From Streptomyces morookaense (GTDB lineage: Bacteria; Actinomycetota; Actinomycetes; Streptomycetales; Streptomycetaceae), in NCBI RefSeq assembly GCF_013030945.1, contig NZ_JABBXF010000010.1:1-64000 (forward strand): a stretch of DNA of 64,000 bases, in the 5' to 3' direction. Within the stretch, counting starts at the first letter, position 1. Each line of letters opens with the position of its first letter. The translations under genes and the position numbers were made by a program. The notes beneath the pieces were generated by a model. It ran no database searches, was not told the origin of the DNA, and was given only the letters and a program-made list of their open reading frames with translations. Of this stretch, positions 29,374 through 38,902 are shown one piece after another.

Positions 29374-31356
29374 TCAGTCCCCCTCCGGCGGCTCGAAGTC
29401 CGGCATCAGCCCACCACCCGACTCCTTGAGCGCAGCCCACCGCACCTGCCGCGACCCGGTCTCGTGCCACGCGTCCGCCGGCGGCCCGTGGTACGAGGCC
29501 GAGAACACCGACCCCGGAATCGGCACCGCCCCGTGCGTCGTCGCCTTGCGCCGCCGCCCCCGGAACACCCGCTTCGACTGCGGTTTGGCCCGCCGCCGAC
29601 GCCCCGACGGCGGCACGTCGGCCTCGGCCTCGACCTCGGCCTCCGCCCCTTCCTCGGCCCCGGGCACCGGCATCGGCACCGGCTCGGCCGGCCCCTCGGC
29701 GGCGGGAGCCGCCGAAGCCGCAGCCACCGCCTCCCCCACCGTCGGCTTCAACGGCAGCGTCTCCGACGCATACGTCACAGCCGGTTCGGGGGCCCCGCCC
29801 CCGACCGCGAAACCGAACCACGCCGCAACGGCCCGACAGGCCCGCACCGGCCACGCCGGCCGCCGCCTGGCCCGCGCCCGCGCCCGGCTCCGCCCCCGTG
29901 ACGGCGATGACGGCTCCGGCTCCGGCGCCGACACCGTCACCGGTTCCCCGCCCGCCGCAGGCGCCCGATCCGCCCGCCGCCGCAGCCACCGCAGCACCAG
30001 CGCACCCGGCACCCCGGCCGAGGCCGTCCACATCAGCGCCGCCTCGCCCGTGTGCAGGCACGACGGACCGAAGCGCGCGAGGACGGACGTGCCGAGGGAA
30101 CCGGCCGAGGCATACGCCAGCAGCGTGATCAGCACGGAGCAGAGCACCGCCCCGAGCGCGGCCGTCACGGTCACCTCGCGGCGCCCCGCCACCACCGGCC
30201 GCCCCGGCACCGCCGCATGCGCGACGGCCGCCCCCGCGGCGACCGACAGCACCATCGTGGCCACCACCGCCGCCGGCCCCGCGGCCCCCGGCCCCGGCAG
30301 CGCCGCGAGCAGCGGGAAGTGCGGCAGCGCGGGGTGGTGGCTGTGCACGGCGAGCGGCGCGACCACGCTGCCCGTGCCGGCCCCGAAACCGGCCCCCAGC
30401 ACATACGCCACCGCCCAGACCACGGCGTTGGGCAGCAGCACGAAGCTCAGCAGCCCCACCGACACCCGCCCGGCCCAGCCCGCCGCGAGCTGGGCGAACG
30501 CCTCCCGCACCCCGCCCGCGTGCACGGCCAGCGACACGGCGACGACCAGCATCCCCTCGGCGAGCAGCGCGGCCGTGCCGACGGCCGCGGTCCACAGGAT
30601 CGCGATCACGCGTCGGCGCGTGAACCAGCGGCGCACCCACACGGGCACCGCGTCCACCACGCGCCGCGCACGGCCGCCGGCCGGCGACCAGGCCGGCCAC
30701 CCCGCGGCCGCCCACATCCCGGCGGCCGCGAACAGGGCGGCGAACAGGGGCAGATGGAACAGGGCGCTCAGCGGCGAGACGTGCACGGGGGACGGGGCCG
30801 CGTAGAGCGCGGCGGCGGTGCCCACGAGCAGGTAGCCGCCCAGATAGACACCGAGCGCCGTGCGCACCGGCAGCCGGGGCGCCGGGTCGGGGGCCGGGGT
30901 GGGGGGTGTGGTCTCGACGGCCTCGTCCGCGCGCATGAGGTCCTCCACACACGCGAACCCGCCGCCCTCCTCTTCCGGCGGCTCGTCGTCGACGGGCTCC
31001 AGCGCGTGCCGCGCCGTGCGGTAGAGCAGGGTGCAGGGCACCAGCGAGAGCAGCAGCGGTGTCAGTCCGATCGGCGCGGGCGCGCCGGAGAGCGTCTCGG
31101 TCCGTACGAGCTCGGCGCCGTGCGCCAGCAGCCACAGGTCGGCGGCGACGCGCAGCGCCCCCGTGGGCCCGCTGTCGGGGTACGGGGAGATGATCCACAG
31201 CATCAGGACGCCCACGGCGAAGACCCCGAGCCCCAGCCCCGCGGCGACCACACCGCCGAGGAAGACCGTGCTCACCGCGGTCTGGCCGCGCAGGGCGGGC
31301 CGTTGGCGCGACGGGAACAACGGGCCAGGGTCGGCGTAGTGGGTCACGAGGGACAT
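29374..31356 (-). CDS. DUF6350 membrane protein, PerM-like cell division protein
   Basis: A 660-residue polytopic protein with about ten helices (TVFLGGVVAAGLGLGVFAVGVLML at the start) and a long charged, Ala/Pro-rich C-terminal tail of about 200 residues. Placement between purN and sucD on the chromosome is the position of mycobacterial PerM (Rv0955), an integral membrane protein linked to cell division and stress survival. I use that synteny plus size and topology. ATG 31356 is the first start after the sucD terminator. Its tail is rich in Arg/Lys patches (RGRSRARARARRRP). Confidence 0.75.
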   Translation of the reverse strand: MSLVTHYADPGPLFPSRQRPALRGQTAVSTVFLGGVVAAGLGLGVFAVGVLMLWIISPYPDSGPTGALRVAADLWLLAHGAELVRTETLSGAPAPIGLTPLLLSLVPCTLLYRTARHALEPVDDEPPEEEGGGFACVEDLMRADEAVETTPPTPAPDPAPRLPVRTALGVYLGGYLLVGTAAALYAAPSPVHVSPLSALFHLPLFAALFAAAGMWAAAGWPAWSPAGGRARRVVDAVPVWVRRWFTRRRVIAILWTAAVGTAALLAEGMLVVAVSLAVHAGGVREAFAQLAAGWAGRVSVGLLSFVLLPNAVVWAVAYVLGAGFGAGTGSVVAPLAVHSHHPALPHFPLLAALPGPGAAGPAAVVATMVLSVAAGAAVAHAAVPGRPVVAGRREVTVTAALGAVLCSVLITLLAYASAGSLGTSVLARFGPSCLHTGEAALMWTASAGVPGALVLRWLRRRADRAPAAGGEPVTVSAPEPEPSSPSRGRSRARARARRRPAWPVRACRAVAAWFGFAVGGGAPEPAVTYASETLPLKPTVGEAVAAASAAPAAEGPAEPVPMPVPGAEEGAEAEVEAEADVPPSGRRRRAKPQSKRVFRGRRRKATTHGAVPIPGSVFSASYHGPPADAWHETGSRQVRWAALKESGGGLMPDFEPPEGD

Positions 31357-31452
31357 GCTGCCAAGAACGCGGCTTTGGTCCGGGTATCGGTCACATGGCC
31401 GTCGTGTCGCGTTCGCGGGGCCCTCACCATGGCCGCGAGCACCGGAAACGGC

Positions 31453-31490
31453 CGTGGGCCCGCACCCCCGTGCAGGGGTGCGGGCCCACG
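31453..31490 (-). terminator. sucCD terminator
   Basis: A perfect 16-bp inverted repeat (31453-31468 and 31475-31490), loop CGTGCA, about 30 bp downstream of the sucD stop. Confidence 0.9.
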
Positions 31491-31520
31491 AATCGACCGT
31501 GCGGCCGAATCGGCGGAGGG

Positions 31521-32405
31521 TCAGCCGGCGAGGGCGGCGCGCGCCAGGCGGGCCGTCTCCGACGGGGTCTTGCCGACCTTCACACCGGCGGCCTCGAGGG
31601 CCTCCTTCTTCGCCTGGGCGGTGCCGGACGAACCGGACACGATGGCACCGGCGTGGCCCATCGTCTTGCCCTCGGGCGCGGTGAAACCAGCCACGTAGCC
31701 GACGACCGGCTTGGTGACGTGCTCCTTGATGAAGTCCGCGGCCCGCTCCTCGGCGTCGCCGCCGATCTCGCCGATCATGACGATCAGGTCGGTGTCGGGG
31801 TCGTCCTGGAAGGCCTTCAGGGCGTCGATGTGCGTGGTGCCGATGATCGGGTCACCGCCGATGCCGACGCAGGAGCTGAAGCCGAGGTCCCGGAGCTCGT
31901 ACATCATCTGGTAGGTCAGCGTGCCGGACTTGGACACGAGACCGATGCGGCCGGGCTTGGTGATGTCGCCCGGGATGATGCCGGCGTTGGACTGGCCCGG
32001 GGTGATCAGACCGGGGCAGTTGGGGCCGATGATGCGGGTCTTGTTGCCCTTGGCCTTGGCGTACGCCCAGAAGGCGGCCGAGTCGTGGACGGCGATGCCC
32101 TCGGTGATGACGACGGCCAGGCCGATGCCCGCGTCGATCGCCTCGACGACCGCGGCCTTGGAGAAGGCCGGCGGGACGAAGACGACGGTGACGTCGGCAC
32201 CGGTCTTCTCCATCGCCTCGGCGACCGAGCCGAAGACGGGGACCTCGTGACCGTCGAAGTCGACGGAGGTGCCGGCCTTGCGCGGGTTGACGCCACCGAC
32301 GATGTTGGTGCCGTCACCGAGCATGAGGCGGGTGTGCTTCATACCCGTGGAGCCGGTCATGCCCTGGACGATGACCTTGCTGTCCTTGGTGAGGAAGATA
32401 GCCAT
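31521..32405 (-). CDS. sucD: Succinyl-CoA synthetase alpha subunit
   Basis: A 294-residue subunit. It begins [31 protein letters not shown], has the CoA-binding Rossmann part, [20 protein letters not shown], and the phosphorylated His in [20 protein letters not shown]. With SucC it makes ATP or GTP from succinyl-CoA in the TCA cycle. ATG 32405, 21 bp after the sucC stop in one operon. Confidence 0.97.
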   Translation of the reverse strand: MAIFLTKDSKVIVQGMTGSTGMKHTRLMLGDGTNIVGGVNPRKAGTSVDFDGHEVPVFGSVAEAMEKTGADVTVVFVPPAFSKAAVVEAIDAGIGLAVVITEGIAVHDSAAFWAYAKAKGNKTRIIGPNCPGLITPGQSNAGIIPGDITKPGRIGLVSKSGTLTYQMMYELRDLGFSSCVGIGGDPIIGTTHIDALKAFQDDPDTDLIVMIGEIGGDAEERAADFIKEHVTKPVVGYVAGFTAPEGKTMGHAGAIVSGSSGTAQAKKEALEAAGVKVGKTPSETARLARAALAG

Positions 32406-32426
32406 GGTGTTTCTCGACCTCGTCCC

Positions 32427-33605
32427 TTACTTCGCAGCCGCGAGCTCGGCGGCCTTGTCGGCCGCACCGTCCATGGTGTCCACGCGCTGCACCAGCGGGT
32501 GGTTGGCGTCGGACAGGATCTTGCGACCCAGCTCCGCGTTGTTGCCGTCGAGACGCACGACGAGCGGCTTGGAGACGTCCTCGCCCTTGTCCTTCAGGAG
32601 CTGGAGCGCCTGGACGATGCCCTTGGCGACCTCGTCGCAGGCGGTGATGCCGCCGAAGACGTTGACGAAGACGGACTTGACGTCCGGGTCGCCGAGGATG
32701 ATCTCCAGACCGTTGGCCATGACCTCGGCCGAGGCGCCGCCGCCGATGTCGAGGAAGTTGGCGGGCTTGACGCCGCCGTGCTTCTCGCCGGCGTAGGCGA
32801 CGACGTCCAGGGTGCTCATGACGAGACCCGCGCCGTTGCCGATGATGCCGACCTCGCCCTCGAGCTTGACGTAGTTGAGGTGCTTCTCCTTGGCGGCGGC
32901 CTCCAGCGGGTTGGCCGCGGCCTTGTCGACCAGCTCCTCGTGGCCCGGCTGACGGAAGTCCGCGTTGTCGTCCAGGGAGACCTTGCCGTCCAGCGCGATG
33001 ACGCGGCCGTCGGCCACCTTGGCCAGCGGGTTGACCTCGACGAGGAGGGCGTCCTCGGCGACGAAGGTCTTCCACAGGGTCACCATGACCTCGGCGACCT
33101 GCTCCGCGACCTCGGCCGGGAACTTCGCCTGGGCCACGATCTCGCGGGCCTTCTCGATGGAGACGCCCTCGTTGGCGTCCACCGGCACCTTGGCGAGCTT
33201 CTCGGGGGTCGTGGCGGCGACCTCCTCGATGTCCATGCCGCCGGCGACCGACGCCATGGCCAGGAAGGTGCGGTTGGTCCGGTCGAGGAGGTACGAGACG
33301 TAGTACTCCTCGGCGATCTCCGGAGCGGTCTCGGCGATCATGACCTTGTGGACCGTGTGGCCCTTGATGTCCATGCCGAGGATGTCCGTCGCGCGGGCGA
33401 CGGCCTCGTCCGGGGTGGCGGCCAGCTTCACGCCGCCGGCCTTGCCGCGGCCGCCGACCTTCACCTGAGCCTTGACGACCGACCGGCCGCCCAGACGCTC
33501 AGTGGCCTCGCGCGCCGCCTCAGGCGTGTCGATGACTTCACCGGCCAGCACCGGTACACCGTGCTTGGCGAAGAGGTCCCTCGCCTGGTACTCGAACAGG
33601 TCCAC
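32427..33605 (-). CDS. sucC: ADP-forming succinyl-CoA synthetase beta subunit
   Basis: A 392-residue ATP-grasp subunit. It starts [21 protein letters not shown], has [39 protein letters not shown] (metal-binding Asn/Asp), and the [14 protein letters not shown] and [16 protein letters not shown] loops. GTG 33605 gives the family N-terminus; an upstream ATG at 33626 would add seven residues. First gene of sucCD. The upstream region holds a TAGATC -10 candidate and a Crp-like site (33786-33801). Confidence 0.97.
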   Translation of the reverse strand: MDLFEYQARDLFAKHGVPVLAGEVIDTPEAAREATERLGGRSVVKAQVKVGGRGKAGGVKLAATPDEAVARATDILGMDIKGHTVHKVMIAETAPEIAEEYYVSYLLDRTNRTFLAMASVAGGMDIEEVAATTPEKLAKVPVDANEGVSIEKAREIVAQAKFPAEVAEQVAEVMVTLWKTFVAEDALLVEVNPLAKVADGRVIALDGKVSLDDNADFRQPGHEELVDKAAANPLEAAAKEKHLNYVKLEGEVGIIGNGAGLVMSTLDVVAYAGEKHGGVKPANFLDIGGGASAEVMANGLEIILGDPDVKSVFVNVFGGITACDEVAKGIVQALQLLKDKGEDVSKPLVVRLDGNNAELGRKILSDANHPLVQRVDTMDGAADKAAELAAAK

Positions 33606-33785
33606 GCGCGTCCGTCCCTTTTCCATGGATATCGCGGTTCGTTGTCTGCGCGGGCAGTGCCGCGCGGCAGCGTGAGGACGCGATCTATTACGAGGGCGGC
33701 ACACGATCACCGTTGACGCGGCATGTCCGTCTCGCAGGTTATCCCCGCCGGAGGGGCGGCCCTAAATCACAGGTCACACTCCGGC

Positions 33786-33801
33786 CGTGATTAGCCTCAC
33801 A
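33786..33801. promoter_or_regulatory. CRP-like inverted repeat upstream of sucCD
   Basis: CGTGA-N6-TCACA, a near-consensus CRP/FNR-family site, about 180 bp upstream of sucC and 10 bp beyond the end of the VWA gene. A neighbouring AATCACAGGTCACA stretch repeats the half-site. Confidence 0.4.
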
Positions 33802-33811
33802 GGTGGCGGCC

Positions 33812-36800
33812 TCATCCGGGCTCGGGTATCGGCAGCGGACGCTTCTCCAGGGCCGCCGCCATCACCTCGGGAAAGAGATCCGGCGTGCACGCGAAGGCGG
33901 GGGCGCCGAGGGCGGCCAGAGCCGCCGCGTGCTCGCGGTCGTAGGCGGGGGCGCCCTCGTCGGAGAGCGCCAGCAGGGACACGAACTGCACGCCCGACGC
34001 CTTCATGGCCGCCACCCGTTTGATCATCCCGTCCCGGATGCCGCCCTCGTGGAGATCACTGATGAGGACCACGACCGTTTCGGCCGGCCGGGTGATGCGG
34101 GACTGGCAGTAGGCGAGGGCGCGGTTGATGTCCGTGCCGCCGCCGAGCCGGGTGCCGAAGAGCACGTCCACCGGATCGGCCAGCTGGTCGGTGAGATCCA
34201 CCACGGAGGTGTCGAAGACGACGAGCCGGGTGTCGAGCGCCCGCATCGAGGCCAGGACGGCGCCGAAGACCGAGGCGTGGACGACGGAGGCGGCCATCGA
34301 GCCGGACTGGTCGATGCACAGGACCACCTCCTTGCGCAGGGACCGCGCCGCCCGCCCGTGGCCGATCAGCCGCTCGGGGACGACCGTGCCGTGCTCGGGC
34401 AGGTAGTGCTTGAGGTTGGCCCTGATCGTGCGGTCCCAGTCGATGTCGCGGTGCCGGGGGCGGGCCAGGCGGGAGGAACGGTCGAGGGCGCCGGTGAGGG
34501 TGGCCCGGGTGCGGGACGACAGGCGGCGCTCCAGATCCTGGACGACCTTGCGGACGACGGCCCGCGCGGTCTCCTTCACCGTCTCGGGCATGGCCCGGTT
34601 GAGGGAGAGGAGGGTGCCGACGAGATGGACGTCCGCCTCGACGGCCTCCAGCAGCTCGGGCTCCAGCAGCAGGGCGGACAGGCCGAGCCGCTCGATGGCG
34701 TCGCGCTGCATCACCTGAACGACTGACGTCGGGAAGTACGTGCGGATGTCCCCCAGCCAGCGGGCGATCCGCGGCGCGGAGCCGCCGAGCCCGGCCCCGC
34801 GCCAGTCCCGGTCCTCGCCGGAGCGGTCCCCGTAGAGGGCCTGCAGGGTGCGGTCCATGGCGGCGTCGGTGCCGGCAAGGGTGCAGCCGGTGCCGTCGGC
34901 GCCCTTGTCGTTCCCGAGCACGAGCCGCCAGCGGCGCAGCCGCTCGGCCGAGTGCCCCGAAGGGGCGCGGGGCGGTGACATATGCGGCTCCGCCGCGTGG
35001 GCGCGAGCAACCACAACCGGCTCGCCGCCGAGCCCCAACAGCAGCCGCAGCGTCGGCAGTACGGCGGCCGCGCGGTCGCCGTCGAGCACAGGGCCGAAGC
35101 CGGGCGGACCGTCCCCGGCCGGCGCCGGTGCGCCCGCGCCGCGTCGGCGTACCAGCTCGCCGAGGGCGCGGCGCACCCCCGGTTCGTAGCCGGAGAAGGT
35201 GCGGCGCAGCAGAGGCAGCACATCCCTGAACGCGTCGGGCGGTACGCCGGTGAGCCAGGTGTCGACGAGGGCGAGGAGGCGTCCGTCGTGGACGAGCAGC
35301 ATGCCGCCGGCGCCGCCGCTGCCGGTGAACCCCTCGATCCAGGCGGCTGCTTCGGCCGGGGCGGTGCCGGTGGAGAGGGCGAGGCCCATGAGCCGGGCGG
35401 CCTGCTCCTCGGGGAGACGTCCGTCGTCCAGCAGCAGCCGGGCGGCCCGGCCCTTGACGCCGCCGGGCAGGTGCTCGCGGGCGGCGAGGGCGCCGAGGAC
35501 GGCGGCCCATCGTTCACGCAGCGGCTCCTTGCCGAGCAGGCCGACGGCCTGGTGCACCGCGTCCAGGTGTCCCCGCATCTCGGCCGCGGCGTCCGCGTCG
35601 AGCCCCGCGCAGGCCGCGGGGAGTCCGACGAAGACCCGCCCGGCGATCCCCTCGGCCACCTCGCCGAGGGCGGCGGTGCCGGTGCGGCGGACGTCGCCGT
35701 AGCGCACGGAGCGGACCAACGCGGGCAGGGCACGGGCCAGATGACCCACGTCCGTGTCGAGCGCGGCCCGGTCGGCGAGGGCGCGCATGACGGCCGGTAG
35801 GGCGTCGGGGAGCCCGGCGAGCAGGCACTGCTCGGCCAGTGCCGTCACCTCGGCGAGTGCGGCGGACTCACGGGCGAGGGACTCCGCCCTGGCCGTGGCC
35901 GCGCCCTCCACCGTCGTGCCCCAGATGCCGGCCTCGGCGACCCGGACGGCCAACTCGGGCTCCCAGCACAGCCGCCAGGTCTCCCGGAAGGTGCCGAGCG
36001 AGCCGCGCGAGCGCACGGGCTCGCCCCATCCGACGCCGAGCAGCCGCAGGCGGTGCAGCAGTCTGCTGCGGGCGGCGTCGTTGTCGTCGCGCAAGTCGAA
36101 CTCGCGCTCACGGACTTCTGGTTCGGGCTTGAGCCGGAGGCTGCGCCGGAGCCGGTCCAGGTCGCGCTGGAGGGGCACGGCCGGTGCGGAGTCGGGGACT
36201 TCGCCGAGCACGTCGCCGATGACAAGGCGGTCCTGCACGAGGGCGAGCGGCACGTCGGATCCGTCGCACATCACCGCGCGGACGGCGTCGGTCGCCTCGG
36301 TGAGCCCGGGCAGCGGACGGCCGCGGACGGCGGCCAGGGTCCCGGCGAGCCGCACGGCCTCGATGACGTGGGCCGAGGAGACGGGATGATCCTCCACGCG
36401 CAACAGCCGGGCGACCGTGGTCATCCACCGCTCGACCACCCGGTCGGGCGCGCGGAACAGGTGCGCGTACCAGCCGGGCGAGGTGATCCCGGCACCGTAC
36501 CCGCTCCGCCGGGCCAGCCGCCGGTGCGTCCACGGCACCCAGCCGATCGCCGCCCTGACCTTGGGCAGGCCCTTGAGCAACTGCCGGTCGGACGCCACCG
36601 TCCGCTTCTCGGCGAGGGCCGGCACGTGCCAGGCGCCGCACACCACCGCGACACCGTCCCCGAACTCCCGCCGTGCTTCGCGCAGTTTCAGCCTCATGTG
36701 CGCTTCCCGCACGGCGTCCCGCGCACCGAGGGGCCCGCTGCCGCTGTCGGACCGCCGCAGCTCGGCCATGGCCTCGGCGATGGCGTGGAAGGGCGCCAGA

Positions 36801-37678
36801 GCGTCGCCGGTGGCACTGCGCCCGCGCCGGTGCTCGACGGCGTCCTCCCACCAGGCCTCCGGGTCGTCGTACCCGGCGGCTGCGGCGAGCGCCCCGAGGG
36901 GGTCGTCCCGACCGGAGGAGGGGCAGGGCGCCATGGCGGCGCCCTGCTCGGCGTTCATGCGTTGCACACTGGTGAACACGGCCCGCCCGAGCGGGCCGTT
37001 CCGGCGGGATGGGCAGCTGTGCACGCCGGCTGCCTGCGCGACACCTCGCGCCGACACGGTGTCCGGGCCCGGCACACCGGGCAACTCGTCCCTGCCGACG
37101 GGGCTGTTCCGTCGGGACATGAAGCCCTGCGCAACATCCAGCCGCCCCGAGGGCGACCCCTCTTCCCCACCCGGACGCTGCGCGCCGGGCAACTGCCGTT
37201 GATCAAGCGGGCGGTTCCGCTGAGAAGAATGAGACGAACCGTCGTACGCGACAGCACCTTGCACGGCCCCTCCCACCGGCGCCGCACCGGGCCGCCCCGT
37301 GGGCGGAGCCCCTCCCCCACCCGGGTGCCCCGCGCCGGGCAACCGCTCATCGCCGAGCGCGAGCGACACGGCCGCCGGCAGGTCGATGAAGCGCACCGGC
37401 ACGTCATGGGACAGGGCCCAGCGCAGGGCCACCCATTCCGGGGAGAAGTCGGCGAGCGGCCAGAAGGCGGCGCGGCCGGGGTCGTCGGTGGCGTGGGCGA
37501 GGAGGGCCACGGGCGGGCGCATGCGGGGGTCCGCGGCGAGGTGGGCGATCGCGTCCGCCTCCGGCGGGCCCTCGATCAGGACGGCGGGCGGGCGGCACCG
37601 GTCGAGTGCCGCCCGGACGGCGCGGGCCGATCCGGGGCCGTGGTGGCGTACGCCCAGCAGGACGGGGACCGTGCTCAT
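33812..37678 (-). CDS. DUF5682 domain protein fused in frame to a VWA domain protein
   Basis: One open frame of 1288 residues. Residues 1-110 open like DUF5682 (MSTVPVLLGVRHHGPGSARA, VLIEGPPEADAI, VPVRFIDLP); about 111-258 are a low-complexity insert; the domain resumes at AAAAGYDDPEAWWEDAVEH and includes VAVVCGAWHVPAL and GYGAGITSPGWYAHLFRAPDR. From about residue 900 a VWA protein begins (RLRRWRLVLGNDKGADGTGC), with the MIDAS motif DQSGSMAAS and GGGTDINRAL. I believe these are normally two genes. Here no stop separates them, and a dispersed repeat (34952-35014) lies at the join. An internal ATG at 34981 with GGAG ahead could still start the VWA part alone. Start overlaps the MoxR stop (ATGA). 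Confidence 0.82.
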   Translation of the reverse strand: MSTVPVLLGVRHHGPGSARAVRAALDRCRPPAVLIEGPPEADAIAHLAADPRMRPPVALLAHATDDPGRAAFWPLADFSPEWVALRWALSHDVPVRFIDLPAAVSLALGDERLPGAGHPGGGGAPPTGRPGAAPVGGAVQGAVAYDGSSHSSQRNRPLDQRQLPGAQRPGGEEGSPSGRLDVAQGFMSRRNSPVGRDELPGVPGPDTVSARGVAQAAGVHSCPSRRNGPLGRAVFTSVQRMNAEQGAAMAPCPSSGRDDPLGALAAAAGYDDPEAWWEDAVEHRRGRSATGDALAPFHAIAEAMAELRRSDSGSGPLGARDAVREAHMRLKLREARREFGDGVAVVCGAWHVPALAEKRTVASDRQLLKGLPKVRAAIGWVPWTHRRLARRSGYGAGITSPGWYAHLFRAPDRVVERWMTTVARLLRVEDHPVSSAHVIEAVRLAGTLAAVRGRPLPGLTEATDAVRAVMCDGSDVPLALVQDRLVIGDVLGEVPDSAPAVPLQRDLDRLRRSLRLKPEPEVREREFDLRDDNDAARSRLLHRLRLLGVGWGEPVRSRGSLGTFRETWRLCWEPELAVRVAEAGIWGTTVEGAATARAESLARESAALAEVTALAEQCLLAGLPDALPAVMRALADRAALDTDVGHLARALPALVRSVRYGDVRRTGTAALGEVAEGIAGRVFVGLPAACAGLDADAAAEMRGHLDAVHQAVGLLGKEPLRERWAAVLGALAAREHLPGGVKGRAARLLLDDGRLPEEQAARLMGLALSTGTAPAEAAAWIEGFTGSGGAGGMLLVHDGRLLALVDTWLTGVPPDAFRDVLPLLRRTFSGYEPGVRRALGELVRRRGAGAPAPAGDGPPGFGPVLDGDRAAAVLPTLRLLLGLGGEPVVVARAHAAEPHMSPPRAPSGHSAERLRRWRLVLGNDKGADGTGCTLAGTDAAMDRTLQALYGDRSGEDRDWRGAGLGGSAPRIARWLGDIRTYFPTSVVQVMQRDAIERLGLSALLLEPELLEAVEADVHLVGTLLSLNRAMPETVKETARAVVRKVVQDLERRLSSRTRATLTGALDRSSRLARPRHRDIDWDRTIRANLKHYLPEHGTVVPERLIGHGRAARSLRKEVVLCIDQSGSMAASVVHASVFGAVLASMRALDTRLVVFDTSVVDLTDQLADPVDVLFGTRLGGGTDINRALAYCQSRITRPAETVVVLISDLHEGGIRDGMIKRVAAMKASGVQFVSLLALSDEGAPAYDREHAAALAALGAPAFACTPDLFPEVMAAALEKRPLPIPEPG
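34952..35014. repeat. Dispersed repeat at the DUF5682-VWA junction
   Basis: GTGCCCCGAAGGGGCGCGGG followed by ATGCGGCTCCGCCGCGTGGG and an AACCAC tail. The second block matches the intergenic copy at 41963-42027 almost base for base. Here it is translated in frame. Confidence 0.8.
36905..37348 (-). repeat. Four imperfect repeats coding the DUF5682 insert
   Basis: The insert (about residues 111-258) reads as four units of 31-49 residues, each ending S-x-R-[ND]-x-P-[LV]-[GD]: SSQRNRPLDQ, MSRRNSPVGR, PSRRNGPLGR and SSGRDDPLGA. Two units also share an ELPG/QLPG start. Confidence 0.65.
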
Positions 37679-38805
37679 GCGGACACCTCGCGGCACGCAC
37701 GGTAGAAGTCCTTCCAGCCGTCCCGCTCGCGGACGACCGTCTCCAGGTACTCCTGCCAGACCAGCCGGTCGGCCACGGGGTCGCGGACGACCGCGCCGAG
37801 GACGCCCGCGGCCACGTCGCCGGCGCGCAGCACGCCGTCGCCGAAGTGGGCGGCGAGCGCCAGGCCGCCGGTGACGACGGAGATGGCCTCGGCCGTGGAG
37901 AGCGTGCCCGACGGGGACTTGATCCTGGTGCGGCCGTCCGTGGTGACGCCGTCGCGCAGTTCGCGGAAGACCGTGACGACGCGCCGGATCTCGTCCGCCC
38001 CGTCGGGCGCGGTCGGCAGGTCGAGGGCGCGGCCGAGCTGTTCGACGCGCCGGGCGACGATGTCGACCTCGGCCTCGGGGGTCTCGGGCAGGGGCAGGAC
38101 GACGGTGTTGAAGCGACGGCGGAGCGCGCTGGAGAGCTCGTTGACGCCGCGGTCGCGGTCGTTGGCGGTGGCGATGAGGTTGAAGCCGCGAACTGCCTGG
38201 ATCTCCTCGCCGAGTTCGGGGACGGGCAGGGTCTTCTCGGAGAGGACGGTGATGAGCGAGTCCTGGACATCGGCCGGGATGCGGGTGAGTTCCTCGACGC
38301 GGGCGGTCAGGCCCTCGGCCATGGCACGCATGACGGGACTGGGCACGAGCGCTTCGCGGCTGGGGCCGTGGGCCAGGAGCCGGGCGTAGTTCCAGCCGTA
38401 GCGGATGGCCTCCTCCGCGGTGCCCGCGGTGCCCTGCACCAGGAGGGTGGAGTCGCCGCTGACGGCGGCGGCCAGGTGCTCGGAGACCCAGGTCTTGGCG
38501 GTGCCGGGCACGCCGAGCAGCAGCAGTGCGCGGTCGGTGGCGAGCGTGGTGACGGCGACTTCCACGATGCGGCGCGGGCCCACGTACTTGGGCGTGATCA
38601 CGGTGCCGTCGGGCAGCGTGCCGCCGAGCAGGTACGTGGCCACGGACCAGGGCGACAGGCGCCAACGGGCGGGCCTGGGACGGTCGTCGGCGGCGGCGAG
38701 GGCCGCGAGCTCCTCCGCGAAGGCGTCCTCGGCGTGCGGACGCAGAGCCCGGGCCTCGGTGGAAGTGGAAGGCATGGTGGTGGCTGGGATTCCGGGCACG
38801 GTCAC
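37675..38805 (-). CDS. MoxR-type AAA ATPase
   Basis: A 376-residue MoxR/RavA-like AAA+ ATPase. Walker A is LLLLGVPGTAKTW, the pore-side segment QGTAGTAEEAIRYGWNYARLL follows, then VQDSLITVLSEKTLPVPELGEEIQ, sensor 1 FNLIATANDRDRGVNELSSALRRRF and the arginine region after it. Such ATPases act as chaperones with VWA partners, and the next gene supplies a VWA domain. GTG 38805 follows GAGGGGGACTT, closer and stronger than the site before ATG 38775. Transcribed from a RecA-NDp-like promoter (38844-38866). Confidence 0.9.
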   Translation of the reverse strand: MTVPGIPATTMPSTSTEARALRPHAEDAFAEELAALAAADDRPRPARWRLSPWSVATYLLGGTLPDGTVITPKYVGPRRIVEVAVTTLATDRALLLLGVPGTAKTWVSEHLAAAVSGDSTLLVQGTAGTAEEAIRYGWNYARLLAHGPSREALVPSPVMRAMAEGLTARVEELTRIPADVQDSLITVLSEKTLPVPELGEEIQAVRGFNLIATANDRDRGVNELSSALRRRFNTVVLPLPETPEAEVDIVARRVEQLGRALDLPTAPDGADEIRRVVTVFRELRDGVTTDGRTRIKSPSGTLSTAEAISVVTGGLALAAHFGDGVLRAGDVAAGVLGAVVRDPVADRLVWQEYLETVVRERDGWKDFYRACREVSA

Positions 38806-38843
38806 AAGTCCCCCTCGTCGTGCGGTTCCGGGATGCGTGACCA

Positions 38844-38866
38844 ACCTTGCACCAGCCCACTGACAA
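38844..38866 (-). promoter_or_regulatory. RecA-NDp/PafBC-type promoter for the MoxR operon
   Basis: TTGTCAGTG (38858-38866), then exactly 8 bp, then CAAGGT (38844-38849). The mycobacterial RecA-independent DNA-damage promoter is TTGTCRGTG-N8-TANNNT; only the first -10 base differs. It predicts a start near 38837 and a leader of about 30 bases before GTG 38805. Confidence 0.7.
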
Positions 38867-38902
38867 TCGCCCTGACCTGCGGTTTCGTTGCGCCGGGGCC
38901 GA

